Assembly (NCBI RefSeq): GCF_019042655.1 | Contig: NZ_JAHPZO010000001.1 | Span: 372,001-436,000, forward strand | Direction of reading: 5' to 3' | DNA from: Planococcus sp. CP5-4_YE | GTDB lineage: Bacteria > Bacillota > Bacilli > Bacillales_A > Planococcaceae | DNA: 64,000 nucleotides | Part shown: positions 1 to 7,356 of the stretch, in pieces | Layout: the number at the start of each line of letters is the position of its first letter | How positions within the stretch are numbered: the first letter of the stretch is position 1 | The notes under the pieces: generated by a model | What the model was told of the DNA's origin: nothing | Database searches by the model: none | What the model saw: only the letters and a program-made list of their open reading frames with translations | Program-made: the position numbers and the translations under genes

Positions 1-2
1 CA

Positions 3-170
3 GACGGATCGAAGCGACTGGCAGTATTCGAAGAGGCCGTTACACTGATGGGCCATGAGCCGATTCGTATGGACGTCAAGCATTCTTCGCAATACGCAGA
101 CACCAAACTTTATTTCGGACACCTTATCGCCATTCTCAGGCTCAACCATTATATTCCGCCGATGCAATGA
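3..170 (+). CDS. C-terminal fragment of a small conserved protein (5' end outside window)
   Basis: An open frame runs from the left edge to a TGA at 168-170 and gives 55 residues ending in LNHYIPPMQ. Codon use looks like that of the neighbouring genes, and neither strand offers a better reading. It converges with ylbG with no gap: the two stop codons are adjacent. From memory, the ending resembles a short Bacillales family (DUF7147-type, sometimes mislabelled methylthioribose kinase) found beside ylbG. This was not verified, and the start and most of the protein lie outside the window. Confidence 0.55.
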   Translation, partial: DGSKRLAVFEEAVTLMGHEPIRMDVKHSSQYADTKLYFGHLIAILRLNHYIPPMQ

Positions 171-443
171 TCACAAGCCGATTTTATAATCGTATTCTTT
201 CGCTTTATCGGGCTTGGCATTTTCATATTCCGTCTTAAGAAAAGGACGCTGGGATTCCAACACTTTCTTAACATACGGCAGTTTAGACAGTCTTTCTTTT
301 GTGGCTTCAATTTTGTCCTGGTCCATATAGACGACGACATATTTCAATTTACGGGAAATAAAATGGACATGTCCATACTTCCGTAACGATTTTGCTTGTT
401 TGAGCTGATGCACATAGACAATCAGACCTTGGCGATCATGCAT
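171..443 (-). CDS. ylbG: YlbG family protein (DUF2129)
   Basis: This 90-residue protein matches the usual size and sequence style of YlbG, a small soluble Bacillales protein of unknown function. It contains a hydrophobic beta-strand stretch (YVVVYM near residues 35-40) and many Lys and Glu residues. The ATG at 443 follows AGAGGG at a suitable distance. In B. subtilis ylbG sits next to ylbF, whereas here a glycerophosphodiesterase gene on the other strand lies between them. The family assignment is firm, but no biochemical role can be read from the sequence. Confidence 0.85.
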   Translation of the reverse strand: MHDRQGLIVYVHQLKQAKSLRKYGHVHFISRKLKYVVVYMDQDKIEATKERLSKLPYVKKVLESQRPFLKTEYENAKPDKAKEYDYKIGL

Positions 444-506
444 ATCTATCCCTCTTTTCTAAACTCTAGAATACCATAGGTCTAAAAAAAGCCGCAACCG
501 AATAAA

Positions 507-536
507 CTGACAGCAAGTGAAGCCTTCCGCTATAAT
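507..536 (+). promoter_or_regulatory. Sigma-A type promoter for the glycerophosphodiesterase gene
   Basis: CTGACA at 507-512 and TATAAT at 531-536 are separated by 18 bp. The pair lies just upstream of the ribosome binding site AGGAGGT that precedes the ATG at 570. The -10 box is a perfect consensus and the -35 box has one mismatch. Confidence 0.6.
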
Positions 537-569
537 GTGGATACTACCAAAACAGGAGGTTATACATAT

Positions 570-1484
570 ATGGGTAAGAAAACGAAAATCGGCCTGGCCG
601 CAGCAGCTGTTGGCGCAGCAGCGTGGGCCGGCTCAAAAGCATTTACAGAACCACAGAAACGCCCGCAAAAAGCCGTTCTCGATTATCAGCAACCGATCGT
701 CCTCGCTCATCGCGGCGGCAGCTCGCTCGCACCGGAGCATACGATGGCGGCCTTTGACCGCGCCGCAGAACTCGGCGTACACGGGTTTGAAATCGATATT
801 CGCATGACCAACGATGAAGAAATATTAGTTTTCCACGATGAGTTTGTCGACCGCACTTCCGGCTCAGCCGGCCGTGTAGCCGAAATGACACTCGAAGAAT
901 TGCGTGCGCTTGATCTCGGTTATCATTTCGTTGATGACAAAGGTGAAAATTCCTACCGCGGCAAAGGCGAAAAAGCCGTTTTGCTTCGTGAACTGCTGGA
1001 AAAATTCCCGCAGATGTACATCAATATCGACATCAAAGACGCACCTGATACGTACGAAGGCAGTTTAGTGCCTTCGAAACTGTGGCGCTTGATCGAATCC
1101 CTCGGTGCGGAAGACCGTGTCGTCGTCACCAGCTTTTACGATGAACAAATTGACCGCTTCAATTTATATGCCCAAAACCGTGTCGCTTTAGGCGCAGGGG
1201 AAAACGAAGTGCGCAAGGCTTTCACTTCTTTCAATAGCCAATTTGGGCATCTTTATACACCGCGTGCCGATGTTGTACAGATCCCCGTGAAGCATTCAGT
1301 GTTCCGCCTCGATTCTGCGCGATTCATCGCCTTTTTGGACCGCTTGAATATACCGGTTCATTACTGGGTTATCGATGACAAAGAGTCTATGGAAAAATTA
1401 ATTGATGCTGGTGCGAAAGGCATCATCACTGACCGGCCTGATATCGCTATCGAAATGATTTCGGCAGTAGAAGAACAACGCTAA
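570..1484 (+). CDS. Glycerophosphodiester phosphodiesterase family protein
   Basis: This 304-residue protein has an N-terminal hydrophobic segment (about residues 6-19, Ala-rich) that looks like a membrane anchor or signal, followed by a GDPD domain. The domain signature LAHRGGS...PEHT starts near residue 43. His, Glu and Asp residues for the metal site follow (FEIDIR; VFHDEFVDR), and ITDRPD lies near the C terminus. The family hydrolyses glycerophosphodiesters to glycerol-3-phosphate and an alcohol. The HRG..PENT consensus appears here as PEHT, which is a common variant. The ATG at 570 follows AGGAGGT. The gene is monocistronic, with its own promoter and a bidirectional terminator. Confidence 0.88.
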   Translation: MGKKTKIGLAAAAVGAAAWAGSKAFTEPQKRPQKAVLDYQQPIVLAHRGGSSLAPEHTMAAFDRAAELGVHGFEIDIRMTNDEEILVFHDEFVDRTSGSAGRVAEMTLEELRALDLGYHFVDDKGENSYRGKGEKAVLLRELLEKFPQMYINIDIKDAPDTYEGSLVPSKLWRLIESLGAEDRVVVTSFYDEQIDRFNLYAQNRVALGAGENEVRKAFTSFNSQFGHLYTPRADVVQIPVKHSVFRLDSARFIAFLDRLNIPVHYWVIDDKESMEKLIDAGAKGIITDRPDIAIEMISAVEEQR

Positions 1485-1521
1485 TAAAAAAAGTGCAACC
1501 CCTTGAGGTTGCACTTTTTTT
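1485..1521. terminator. Bidirectional terminator between the GDPD gene and ylbF
   Basis: The arms AGTGCAACC and GGTTGCACT enclose a 6-nt loop, with an A-run on the left and a T-run on the right. It can therefore end transcription of the GDPD gene on the plus strand and of ylbF on the minus strand. Confidence 0.85.
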
Positions 1522-1522
1522 A

Positions 1523-1969
1523 TTATGCGGAGCAAGAACAGCCGCCGCCTGTGCCGCAGCCGCTTCCGCACGAGGAATCCGATGAAAAGAACGGATTGCT
1601 CGAAGGAATCTTGACCGCTTCGGACACCGAACGGCCAAGGATGAAGCTAACTTGGTCCATCAAGTCCTGCAGTTCATTTTCCGCAAGACGCAGCTCCGCA
1701 ACCTTTTCATTGAGGTCCAACCGGCGTTTGTCGACTCGGATCTGCTTCATCACCCGTTTGTAATCGGGATGGTATTTGCCGAAGCGCTGCACTTCCTCGT
1801 ACAGCTCCTTCAGCCTTGCGAAGTCATGGATCTCCCTCGCCAATAGTTTATCGTTATAGACAGAGTCATAGGCATCGCGGTATGTCGCAGCCTGCTCTGA
1901 TTTCAGTATCATTTCACTCAGCTCGTCCGCAGAGTCAGTTATACCGACCCATTCGTAGGTCATGATCAC
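1523..1969 (-). CDS. ylbF: YlbF/RicF, subunit of the RicA-RicF-RicT (Y) complex
   Basis: This 148-residue, mostly helical protein ends in a Gly/Ser/Cys-rich tail with four cysteines (CGSGCG...CSC). In B. subtilis YlbF acts with YmcA and YaaT as an Fe-S-containing complex that guides RNase Y mRNA maturation and affects competence, sporulation and biofilm formation. Residues 10-110 form the helical com_ylbF domain. The best start is GTG at 1969, seven bases after GGAGGA; an in-frame ATG lies two codons downstream but is less well placed. The cysteines support an Fe-S-binding role here, as in the family. Confidence 0.9.
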   Translation of the reverse strand: MIMTYEWVGITDSADELSEMILKSEQAATYRDAYDSVYNDKLLAREIHDFARLKELYEEVQRFGKYHPDYKRVMKQIRVDKRRLDLNEKVAELRLAENELQDLMDQVSFILGRSVSEAVKIPSSNPFFSSDSSCGSGCGTGGGCSCSA

Positions 1970-2070
1970 TTTGCATTCCTCCTCTACGCTTTCATCATAG
2001 CAGATTGTTTTCCAGATTCATACACCGTTTACTCCTGAAAATGGCTGAAAGTAAAGGCCAGCTCTTTCCC

Positions 2071-3135
2071 CTATTGGCTTTCATAAACGCCCGGATCCTG
2101 TTTTAATAGGATCTGGCTATAATACTTGCCAAATACGCCGACACCGACCTGGTTATACTGTGTGTTCAATAACGTTTCCCTGTGGCTTGGCGAGTTGAAC
2201 CAGCCATGCAATGTCTCAGCTGCATCATAATAGCGTGAAGCCGTGTTGATGGCCGCCAAATCGAATAGGATATCCGCACTTTGCAGGCGTGCTTCCAAAT
2301 CCGACACTTCCATCTCTGCGGAAGTAAATTCCATGCGCGCCATTTCCTCGCTTGTCTGCTCGGCCAATAAACTGATGCCGACATTCTCCTTAACCAAGGA
2401 ACGCTGATGGCGAAGCCGGTAAACATTGGTCAAATCGACCAATTGTTTAGCGTTCGCATCATCAATTGATCTCTGCAAAGTCGATGATGGCCTTGGCGTC
2501 ACCAATAAATCTCCAGAATACATCATATCGTAAGGCTGGTGGCGGATGAGCGTTTCTGCATCCATGAACCTGACTGCCTCTAGTTGCTGGTCTTCAGCGT
2601 CAATATACAATTGTACATAGAGATCTTCAAACCTGACCAATATCCGTTTGTCCATGTCCTGCTCGCTCAAATTAAAGGTATAGGTATTGGTACCGTATTT
2701 CACAGTGACTTCGTTCTCGACGATTGTGAACCTGTACAAATCGGCAAGCGTTTGCCCGATTGTGTAAGGCTCTACATCCGTAGACTCCCCAGCTGCATAT
2801 ACTTGGATAATGCGCCCTTCCTTCACCCCGACCATGACAAAATTGGAATATGCGGCATCGTATACCCACCACTCATATCCAAAAGCAGAGGGTTCGATGC
2901 GGTCGGGCTTTCCATGCTCTGCCAGCCACTCTTCCGACGGCTCTCCGATGTGAACGGAAAGCCCGCTTGTCGGCCGTTCAACATCAAGCCCCGATTCTGT
3001 CAAGTTATCAGCCGGCAAAGGATCCGCCGGACGCGGCGCTTCAAGCAATTCGTTTTCACTGATTGTCGGGTCCAAGTAAAACAGTCCAATCAGGACAATC
3101 GCCAAGAAAATCATGATGCGTAACAAGTCCTTCAC
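2071..3135 (-). CDS. ylbC: YlbC-like membrane-anchored CAP/SCP-domain protein
   Basis: This 354-residue protein has one N-terminal membrane segment (about residues 6-22), then the N-terminal CAP-associated domain of YlbC, then a C-terminal cysteine-rich-secretory-protein (SCP/CAP) domain. The SCP domain begins around the NVYRLRHQ segment, with HGWFNSPSHRETLL and NQVGVGVFG towards its end, so it would sit outside the membrane. The function is unknown. The start is taken as GTG at 3135, eight bases after AGGAG, and a GTG six codons upstream has no spaced ribosome site. The gene is separated from ylbF by about 100 bp. Confidence 0.85.
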   Translation of the reverse strand: MKDLLRIMIFLAIVLIGLFYLDPTISENELLEAPRPADPLPADNLTESGLDVERPTSGLSVHIGEPSEEWLAEHGKPDRIEPSAFGYEWWVYDAAYSNFVMVGVKEGRIIQVYAAGESTDVEPYTIGQTLADLYRFTIVENEVTVKYGTNTYTFNLSEQDMDKRILVRFEDLYVQLYIDAEDQQLEAVRFMDAETLIRHQPYDMMYSGDLLVTPRPSSTLQRSIDDANAKQLVDLTNVYRLRHQRSLVKENVGISLLAEQTSEEMARMEFTSAEMEVSDLEARLQSADILFDLAAINTASRYYDAAETLHGWFNSPSHRETLLNTQYNQVGVGVFGKYYSQILLKQDPGVYESQ

Positions 3136-3275
3136 TGAATCAGCTCCTGACACCCATTTTCCCCATTATAACAGCCGCCTGCATTCTGACACAATCTAGC
3201 CATTGCATGTACCTAAAATATGATCTATTATTAAAGGAGCATTCAGTCTTTTTTTGTTATAGAGGAGGAGATCCC

Positions 3276-3641
3276 ATGTATTTTGAAAATACAGGACTAG
3301 AGAACATCGAAGTGGATATTACATTGCTTGAAGACATCATGAACAAGCATGGCTTAACGAAAGAAGGCCAGTGGGATTATGAGCGTGTCACATACGACCG
3401 CAAATTCATCGTCCGTGAAGGTACTTATTACTTGCGCGTTTTCGCTTACGCAATCGACGGAGATGTTGATGCCAACGATGCGACTGTTCGCGTCTTGAAA
3501 CCGGTCATCGGCAAGCATTATTACCCCCACGGCATTGAATATGGTGAAGACGAACATTTCCCTGACCACCTATTGAAAACCGGCGCTGAAATTCTGGCTT
3601 CCATCAAAAAAGAAATTTCCGAGTTCGAAATCAAAGCGTAA
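3276..3641 (+). CDS. YugN-like family protein
   Basis: This 121-residue soluble protein belongs to the YugN-like family of Bacillales, whose function is unknown. It has no signal peptide or membrane segment. The sequence is acidic, with regular alternating strand-like motifs such as YYLRVFAYAIDGDVD. The ATG at 3276 follows GGAGGAG at good spacing. The gene is monocistronic, followed by a strong hairpin and then by the AI-2E family gene. Confidence 0.8.
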   Translation: MYFENTGLENIEVDITLLEDIMNKHGLTKEGQWDYERVTYDRKFIVREGTYYLRVFAYAIDGDVDANDATVRVLKPVIGKHYYPHGIEYGEDEHFPDHLLKTGAEILASIKKEISEFEIKA

Positions 3642-3646
3642 AATTT

Positions 3647-3676
3647 CCGCAGTTCAATACGAACTGCGGTTTTTTT
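3647..3676 (+). terminator. Rho-independent terminator after the yugN-like gene
   Basis: The arms CCGCAGTTC and GAACTGCGG enclose a 5-nt loop and are followed by seven T residues. Confidence 0.85.
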
Positions 3677-3728
3677 AAACAAATGCTTTGCCGTGGAATT
3701 TCACGCAGTCAATTGAAGGAGGTTTATT

Positions 3729-4787
3729 GTGGGCAAGTGGTTTAATAAGAAACTGGCGACCATACTGCTGGTCATCGCTATTGTCGTGTTAATCTCTATA
3801 TACATATTGCCGATTGCTGTTCCGTTAATCATCGCATTACTCACCGCCATCTTCCTGGAGCCTTTTGTTAAATTCGTGCAGAAACGGTTCAAATGGGAGC
3901 GTAAAGGCGCAGTCATTACGGTGTTCATCCTATTCCTTGTCATCGCTTCTGGCTTGGTTTACTGGATCATCACGCAGTTGATTGGGCAAATTATCCAATT
4001 CTCAAAAATGGTTCCAGAGTATACAAATTCCCTCTCCCATATGTGGGGCGAAGTGGAAGCCTTCTTCCTGCGATCCACCGCCGAAATGCCGGTCGAAGTC
4101 GTCAATTCATTCGAAACGGAAATGATCGCTTTTGCAGAAGGCATTCGCGACTGGATCTTGACATTCGTCAACTACGATACGGTTACCAATTTATTGACGG
4201 GCATTCCTTCTTTTTTGGTCAGCTTTATCGTCTTCCTCATCGCCCTGTTCTTATTCATGCTTGATTTGATGGATTTAAAAGGCATGCTGTTCAACCGCTT
4301 GAAGGAATCTACGGCTGAGAAAGTACGTTTTATGAGCGCCCGGCTGAATAATGTCGTGTTCGGTTTCCTGAAAGCTCAATTCCTCGTCAGCTTGATTATC
4401 TTTGCGGTTTCATTGATTGCGTTATTCTTTATTGCGCCTGAATATGCCTTGGTTATGTCGCTCGTCATTTGGGTTGTCGACTTCATCCCGATTCTCGGTT
4501 CGATCATCGTATTGACCCCTTGGTTCATCTACATGTTCATCGTGGGCGATATCGTCCAAGGAACGCAGCTTGCCATTTTAGCACTGGTGCTATTGGTCAT
4601 CAGAAGAACAGTCGAACCGAAAGTGATGGGCACCCAGATTGGGCTGTCCCCACTTGCCACATTGATCGCCATGTTCATCGGCCTTCAATTAATCGGCTTT
4701 CTTGGCTTCTTTATCGGGCCGCTATTGGTCATTCTCTTTACTTCGGCACGCGAAGCCGGCATTATCAAAATGGAGTTTAAAGTTTAA
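3729..4787 (+). CDS. AI-2E family transporter (PF01594-type membrane protein)
   Basis: This 352-residue integral membrane protein has about eight hydrophobic segments in the arrangement typical of the AI-2E/UPF0118 family: two near the N terminus, a soluble stretch around residues 95-140, then the C-terminal bundle. The signatures PILGSIIVLTPW and EPKVMGTQIGLSPLATL are characteristic. Family members carry out varied export, including sodium/proton exchange in some Bacillales, so autoinducer transport should not be assumed. The start is GTG at 3729, seven bases after AAGGAGG. The gene is followed by a bidirectional terminator. Confidence 0.85.
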   Translation: MGKWFNKKLATILLVIAIVVLISIYILPIAVPLIIALLTAIFLEPFVKFVQKRFKWERKGAVITVFILFLVIASGLVYWIITQLIGQIIQFSKMVPEYTNSLSHMWGEVEAFFLRSTAEMPVEVVNSFETEMIAFAEGIRDWILTFVNYDTVTNLLTGIPSFLVSFIVFLIALFLFMLDLMDLKGMLFNRLKESTAEKVRFMSARLNNVVFGFLKAQFLVSLIIFAVSLIALFFIAPEYALVMSLVIWVVDFIPILGSIIVLTPWFIYMFIVGDIVQGTQLAILALVLLVIRRTVEPKVMGTQIGLSPLATLIAMFIGLQLIGFLGFFIGPLLVILFTSAREAGIIKMEFKV

Positions 4788-4801
4788 AGTTTAAACTAAA
4801 C

Positions 4802-4836
4802 AAAAAAGCACTGAGCAAATTTTGCTCAGTGCTTTC
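4802..4836. terminator. Bidirectional terminator between the AI-2E gene and the ctaM-like gene
   Basis: A perfect stem (AAGCACTGAGCAAA paired with TTTGCTCAGTGCTT) is flanked by an A-run and a short T-run. It serves the two convergent genes. Confidence 0.85.
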
Positions 4837-4838
4837 TA

Positions 4839-5300
4839 TTATCCACCCAGAATCGCTTTAAAGACCGAGGTGGTGTGTCCACCTTCATAGAAGACATAGA
4901 GCAATAAGTAAACCATTACTCCCGTAATCGCTGTAAAGAACCACACGACGCTCGTGAACGGGCCGATCTTGCGGTGTTTGTCGAGGCGGTTTTTCAAGCC
5001 CCAGTAGATAGTTACCAGCCCCATCACTGCACCGATCGTTGCGAGCGTGATATGGAAAATCAAAAAAACCGTATAATAGATTTTCAGCTCATCCGGCCCA
5101 CCGAATGCCGTGTTTCCCACAAATAAGGTGCGCGAGACGTAAATGATAAAAAATGTCAGCGCAGCAGCCCCGGCACCAAGCATTACTTTTTTATGTGCTT
5201 CAATGCGGCGTTTTCGAATCAAGTTCCATCCGATCGCCACCAATATGGCGCTCAAGACGATAAAGAATGTACTAATGGTTGGCAATAGCGGCAAATTCAT
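4839..5300 (-). CDS. ctaM: DUF420 membrane protein, CtaM/YozB-like oxidase assembly factor
   Basis: This 153-residue protein has five predicted membrane segments and belongs to DUF420. His residues near membrane edges (H109 region in LDKHRKIG, FHITLA) fit a metal- or heme-related role. Homologues (S. aureus CtaM, B. subtilis YozB) are needed for heme A-type terminal oxidase maturation. It lies 20 bp downstream of ctaG on the same strand, so the two are probably cotranscribed as an assembly unit. The family call is firm; the CtaM role is by homology and context. Confidence 0.8.
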   Translation of the reverse strand: MNLPLLPTISTFFIVLSAILVAIGWNLIRKRRIEAHKKVMLGAGAAALTFFIIYVSRTLFVGNTAFGGPDELKIYYTVFLIFHITLATIGAVMGLVTIYWGLKNRLDKHRKIGPFTSVVWFFTAITGVMVYLLLYVFYEGGHTTSVFKAILGG

Positions 5301-5320
5301 TTAATTAAACTCCTTTTGGG

Positions 5321-6247
5321 TCATTGCCCATTATGTCTGTAATACGCCATCTCTTTGCGATCCTGCAAAACTTTAGCGGTGATTTCATCTGCATTGGCTG
5401 TTTCATTTTTGAGCCATTCATGAAAGACCAGCCAAATAAATACTGTGAACACCAATTCCTGAATAATTTTCATTGTAATGCCGCCGGTACGTTGGTCTTC
5501 GATCAGCGACATATTCGTGAAGAGTTCAGGGCCGGACAAGTTCAGCTGAGCCAATGTCCCTGCAGGCACGCATAAAGCCATCGCCTGCATCCAAGCATCC
5601 CCGTCTGCATAGGTTGCATAAAATGGTGTCGTGCTGAAAATAATCAAAGCACATGCCGGCGTCATCAAGACGCTCAAGCCGAATAAATAACCCAATTTCT
5701 TCAATCCATGAAACTTATGCATGCCTTCTAGATTATTGACCACTGGCCACCAGTAAAGAAGTGCCGATACGAACAGCAAGGTGCTGACGATGCTGTGTAT
5801 CAGCATGTCCTGCTTGACGAAATCGAAGACAAGCGGCAAATGGTAAACGGAAAAGAACAAACTGAATAGCAGCAAGGCAATCAACGGTTTTGTGAAGAAC
5901 ATGAACAGCGGGTTAATGACCGGCAACTCGATGAATGCCCGCCAAATATACGAAGGAATCCCCATAATGATAAGCGGGGCAGCCAATAATAAGAGCAACG
6001 CCATCTGAACCATGTGCATGGTCAAAGTGATATGGCCAAGCAAATCGACCGGCGAGCCTTTCAAAATGTAAATCAAGGCCATTCCAGAAACGAAAAGTAA
6101 TGCTTGCTTAGTTTGCAGAGGTTCACTATCAGTGAATTTATGTCTCCACTTAGTGGTGACTAGAAAATATAAAAGCGTAATCAGTACGAGAAATCCAAAA
6201 TACCAGGGGCTCCACAATGCCTCGAAGCCGAAAATGCTGATTGGCAT
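5321..6247 (-). CDS. ctaG: CtaG, cytochrome c oxidase assembly factor (caa3_CtaG family)
   Basis: This 308-residue polytopic membrane protein has seven or so hydrophobic segments and matches the caa3_CtaG family. It includes the LTMHMVQMALLLLLAAPL segment and several membrane His residues (H91, H93) likely to bind copper. It is required for assembling the CuB centre of the caa3 oxidase in Bacillus. The ATG at 6247 follows AAGGAGG. The gene is separated from ctaF by a strong terminator and has its own promoter, so it is not simply the last gene of the ctaBCDEF operon. Confidence 0.92.
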   Translation of the reverse strand: MPISIFGFEALWSPWYFGFLVLITLLYFLVTTKWRHKFTDSEPLQTKQALLFVSGMALIYILKGSPVDLLGHITLTMHMVQMALLLLLAAPLIIMGIPSYIWRAFIELPVINPLFMFFTKPLIALLLFSLFFSVYHLPLVFDFVKQDMLIHSIVSTLLFVSALLYWWPVVNNLEGMHKFHGLKKLGYLFGLSVLMTPACALIIFSTTPFYATYADGDAWMQAMALCVPAGTLAQLNLSGPELFTNMSLIEDQRTGGITMKIIQELVFTVFIWLVFHEWLKNETANADEITAKVLQDRKEMAYYRHNGQ

Positions 6248-6280
6248 TAGACCGTACCTCCTTTTTCCTTAAGTAACCTC

Positions 6281-6309
6281 ATTATATAGGGGAAGCGTTG
6301 TCATATCAA
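6281..6309 (-). promoter_or_regulatory. Sigma-A promoter for ctaG and the ctaM-like gene
   Basis: On the minus strand TTGATA (6304-6309) and TATAAT (6281-6286) are separated by 17 bp. This near-consensus promoter lies between the ctaF terminator and the ctaG ribosome binding site. Confidence 0.75.
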
Positions 6310-6354
6310 TGAACGAATCATGACATTTCCCTTATGGATACAGGTGATAGACAT

Positions 6355-6391
6355 AAAAAAACTCCGGACTGTAAAAGTCCGGAGTTTTTTT
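6355..6391 (-). terminator. Terminator of the ctaBCDEF operon
   Basis: The stem ACTCCGGACT/AGTCCGGAGT has a 5-nt loop and is flanked by A- and T-runs. It lies directly after the ctaF stop codon and before the ctaG promoter. Confidence 0.88.
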
Positions 6392-6395
6392 CACT

Positions 6396-6728
6396 TTACC
6401 ACCAAACGATGGTGACCATTGCTAGAACAATGGTAAAAGCAACAAATATGCCGCTGAACATGAAGAACGCCATCATGCCATGTCCTTTATTGCTCATGTG
6501 CATGAAGTTGTATAGCTGAAGCACTACTTGAACGGCGGCCAATAACAAGATAATCGGCACGATCAAGTAATTCGAAAAATCAGCTGCTACTAAAGTGAAC
6601 GCGATCAATGTCAAGAAGATCATCATAGCAAATGATGTCAACTGGCCGCGCATCTCAGTAGCACGTTTTCTCTTGATAAATTCAAATTCTGTTCTAGATC
6701 TGTGAATATCGTGAGTATCGTGTGCCAT
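6396..6728 (-). CDS. ctaF: Cytochrome c oxidase subunit IV (CtaF)
   Basis: This 110-residue protein has a charged N-terminal 25 residues and three membrane segments, as in the bacterial caa3 oxidase subunit IV family (COX4_pro). The motif MHMSNKGHGMM lies between the second and third helices. The subunit stabilises the CuB site of the oxidase. Its ATG at 6728 lies one base beyond the ctaE stop codon, so translation is tightly coupled. It is the last gene of the ctaBCDEF unit. Confidence 0.92.
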   Translation of the reverse strand: MAHDTHDIHRSRTEFEFIKRKRATEMRGQLTSFAMMIFLTLIAFTLVAADFSNYLIVPIILLLAAVQVVLQLYNFMHMSNKGHGMMAFFMFSGIFVAFTIVLAMVTIVWW

Positions 6729-6729
6729 A

Positions 6730-7356
6730 TTAACCGATCACTCCCATCAAGTAGACTACAGTGAAGATGAACACCCAAACTACGTCAATGAAATGCCAGT
6801 AAAGAGCTGCGAGGTAGAACTTCGGTGCATTGTACATGTTCAAGCCACGTTTAGCGTTGCGGAGCATCAATGCGATGAACCAGCTAAGCCCGAAGACTAC
6901 GTGAGCCCCGTGAGTTCCGACTAAGGTATAAAACGCGGAACTGAAAGCACTATTGGTATAGCCAAAGCCAAGATGTACATAATGATTAAACTCGTAAATC
7001 TCTAGGCCTAGGAACGCAAGCCCCAAAAGGACAGTGATTCCGAGCCAAGCTTGCATCGCCTTGAAATTATGATTCTTCATATGATACATCGCGTAAACAC
7101 TTGTCAACGAAGATGTCAAAAGAATCATCGTCATGGCAAAAACTAGCGGCAGTTCGAACAAGCCGGAAGCAGAAAATTCCATTCCGCTCGGGCCTTTATC
7201 TTTCAACGCAAGATAAGTTGCGAAGAGAGAGGCGAAGGTGACAGTCTCAGCTGCTAGCAGCAACCAGAAACCAACGAACTTGTTCTTCCCTTCGAGCGTC
7301 GCCGTTTCAGGATGATCGGGCCAAGTTTGTGGGGTATATCGTTTATTTAAGTCCAC
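6730..7356 (-). CDS. ctaE: Cytochrome c oxidase subunit III (CtaE)
   Basis: This 208-residue protein has five membrane segments, the usual architecture of the short subunit III of caa3 oxidases. It contains GTHGAHVVFGLSWF and YWHFIDVVWVFIF, which are hallmark subunit III motifs. The start is taken as GTG at 7356, eight bases after GGAGG, so that the gene begins VDLNKRYTP and overlaps the end of ctaD by 14 bases. A longer frame to 7413 would run deeper into ctaD and has no ribosome site. Confidence 0.93.
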   Translation of the reverse strand: MDLNKRYTPQTWPDHPETATLEGKNKFVGFWLLLAAETVTFASLFATYLALKDKGPSGMEFSASGLFELPLVFAMTMILLTSSLTSVYAMYHMKNHNFKAMQAWLGITVLLGLAFLGLEIYEFNHYVHLGFGYTNSAFSSAFYTLVGTHGAHVVFGLSWFIALMLRNAKRGLNMYNAPKFYLAALYWHFIDVVWVFIFTVVYLMGVIG

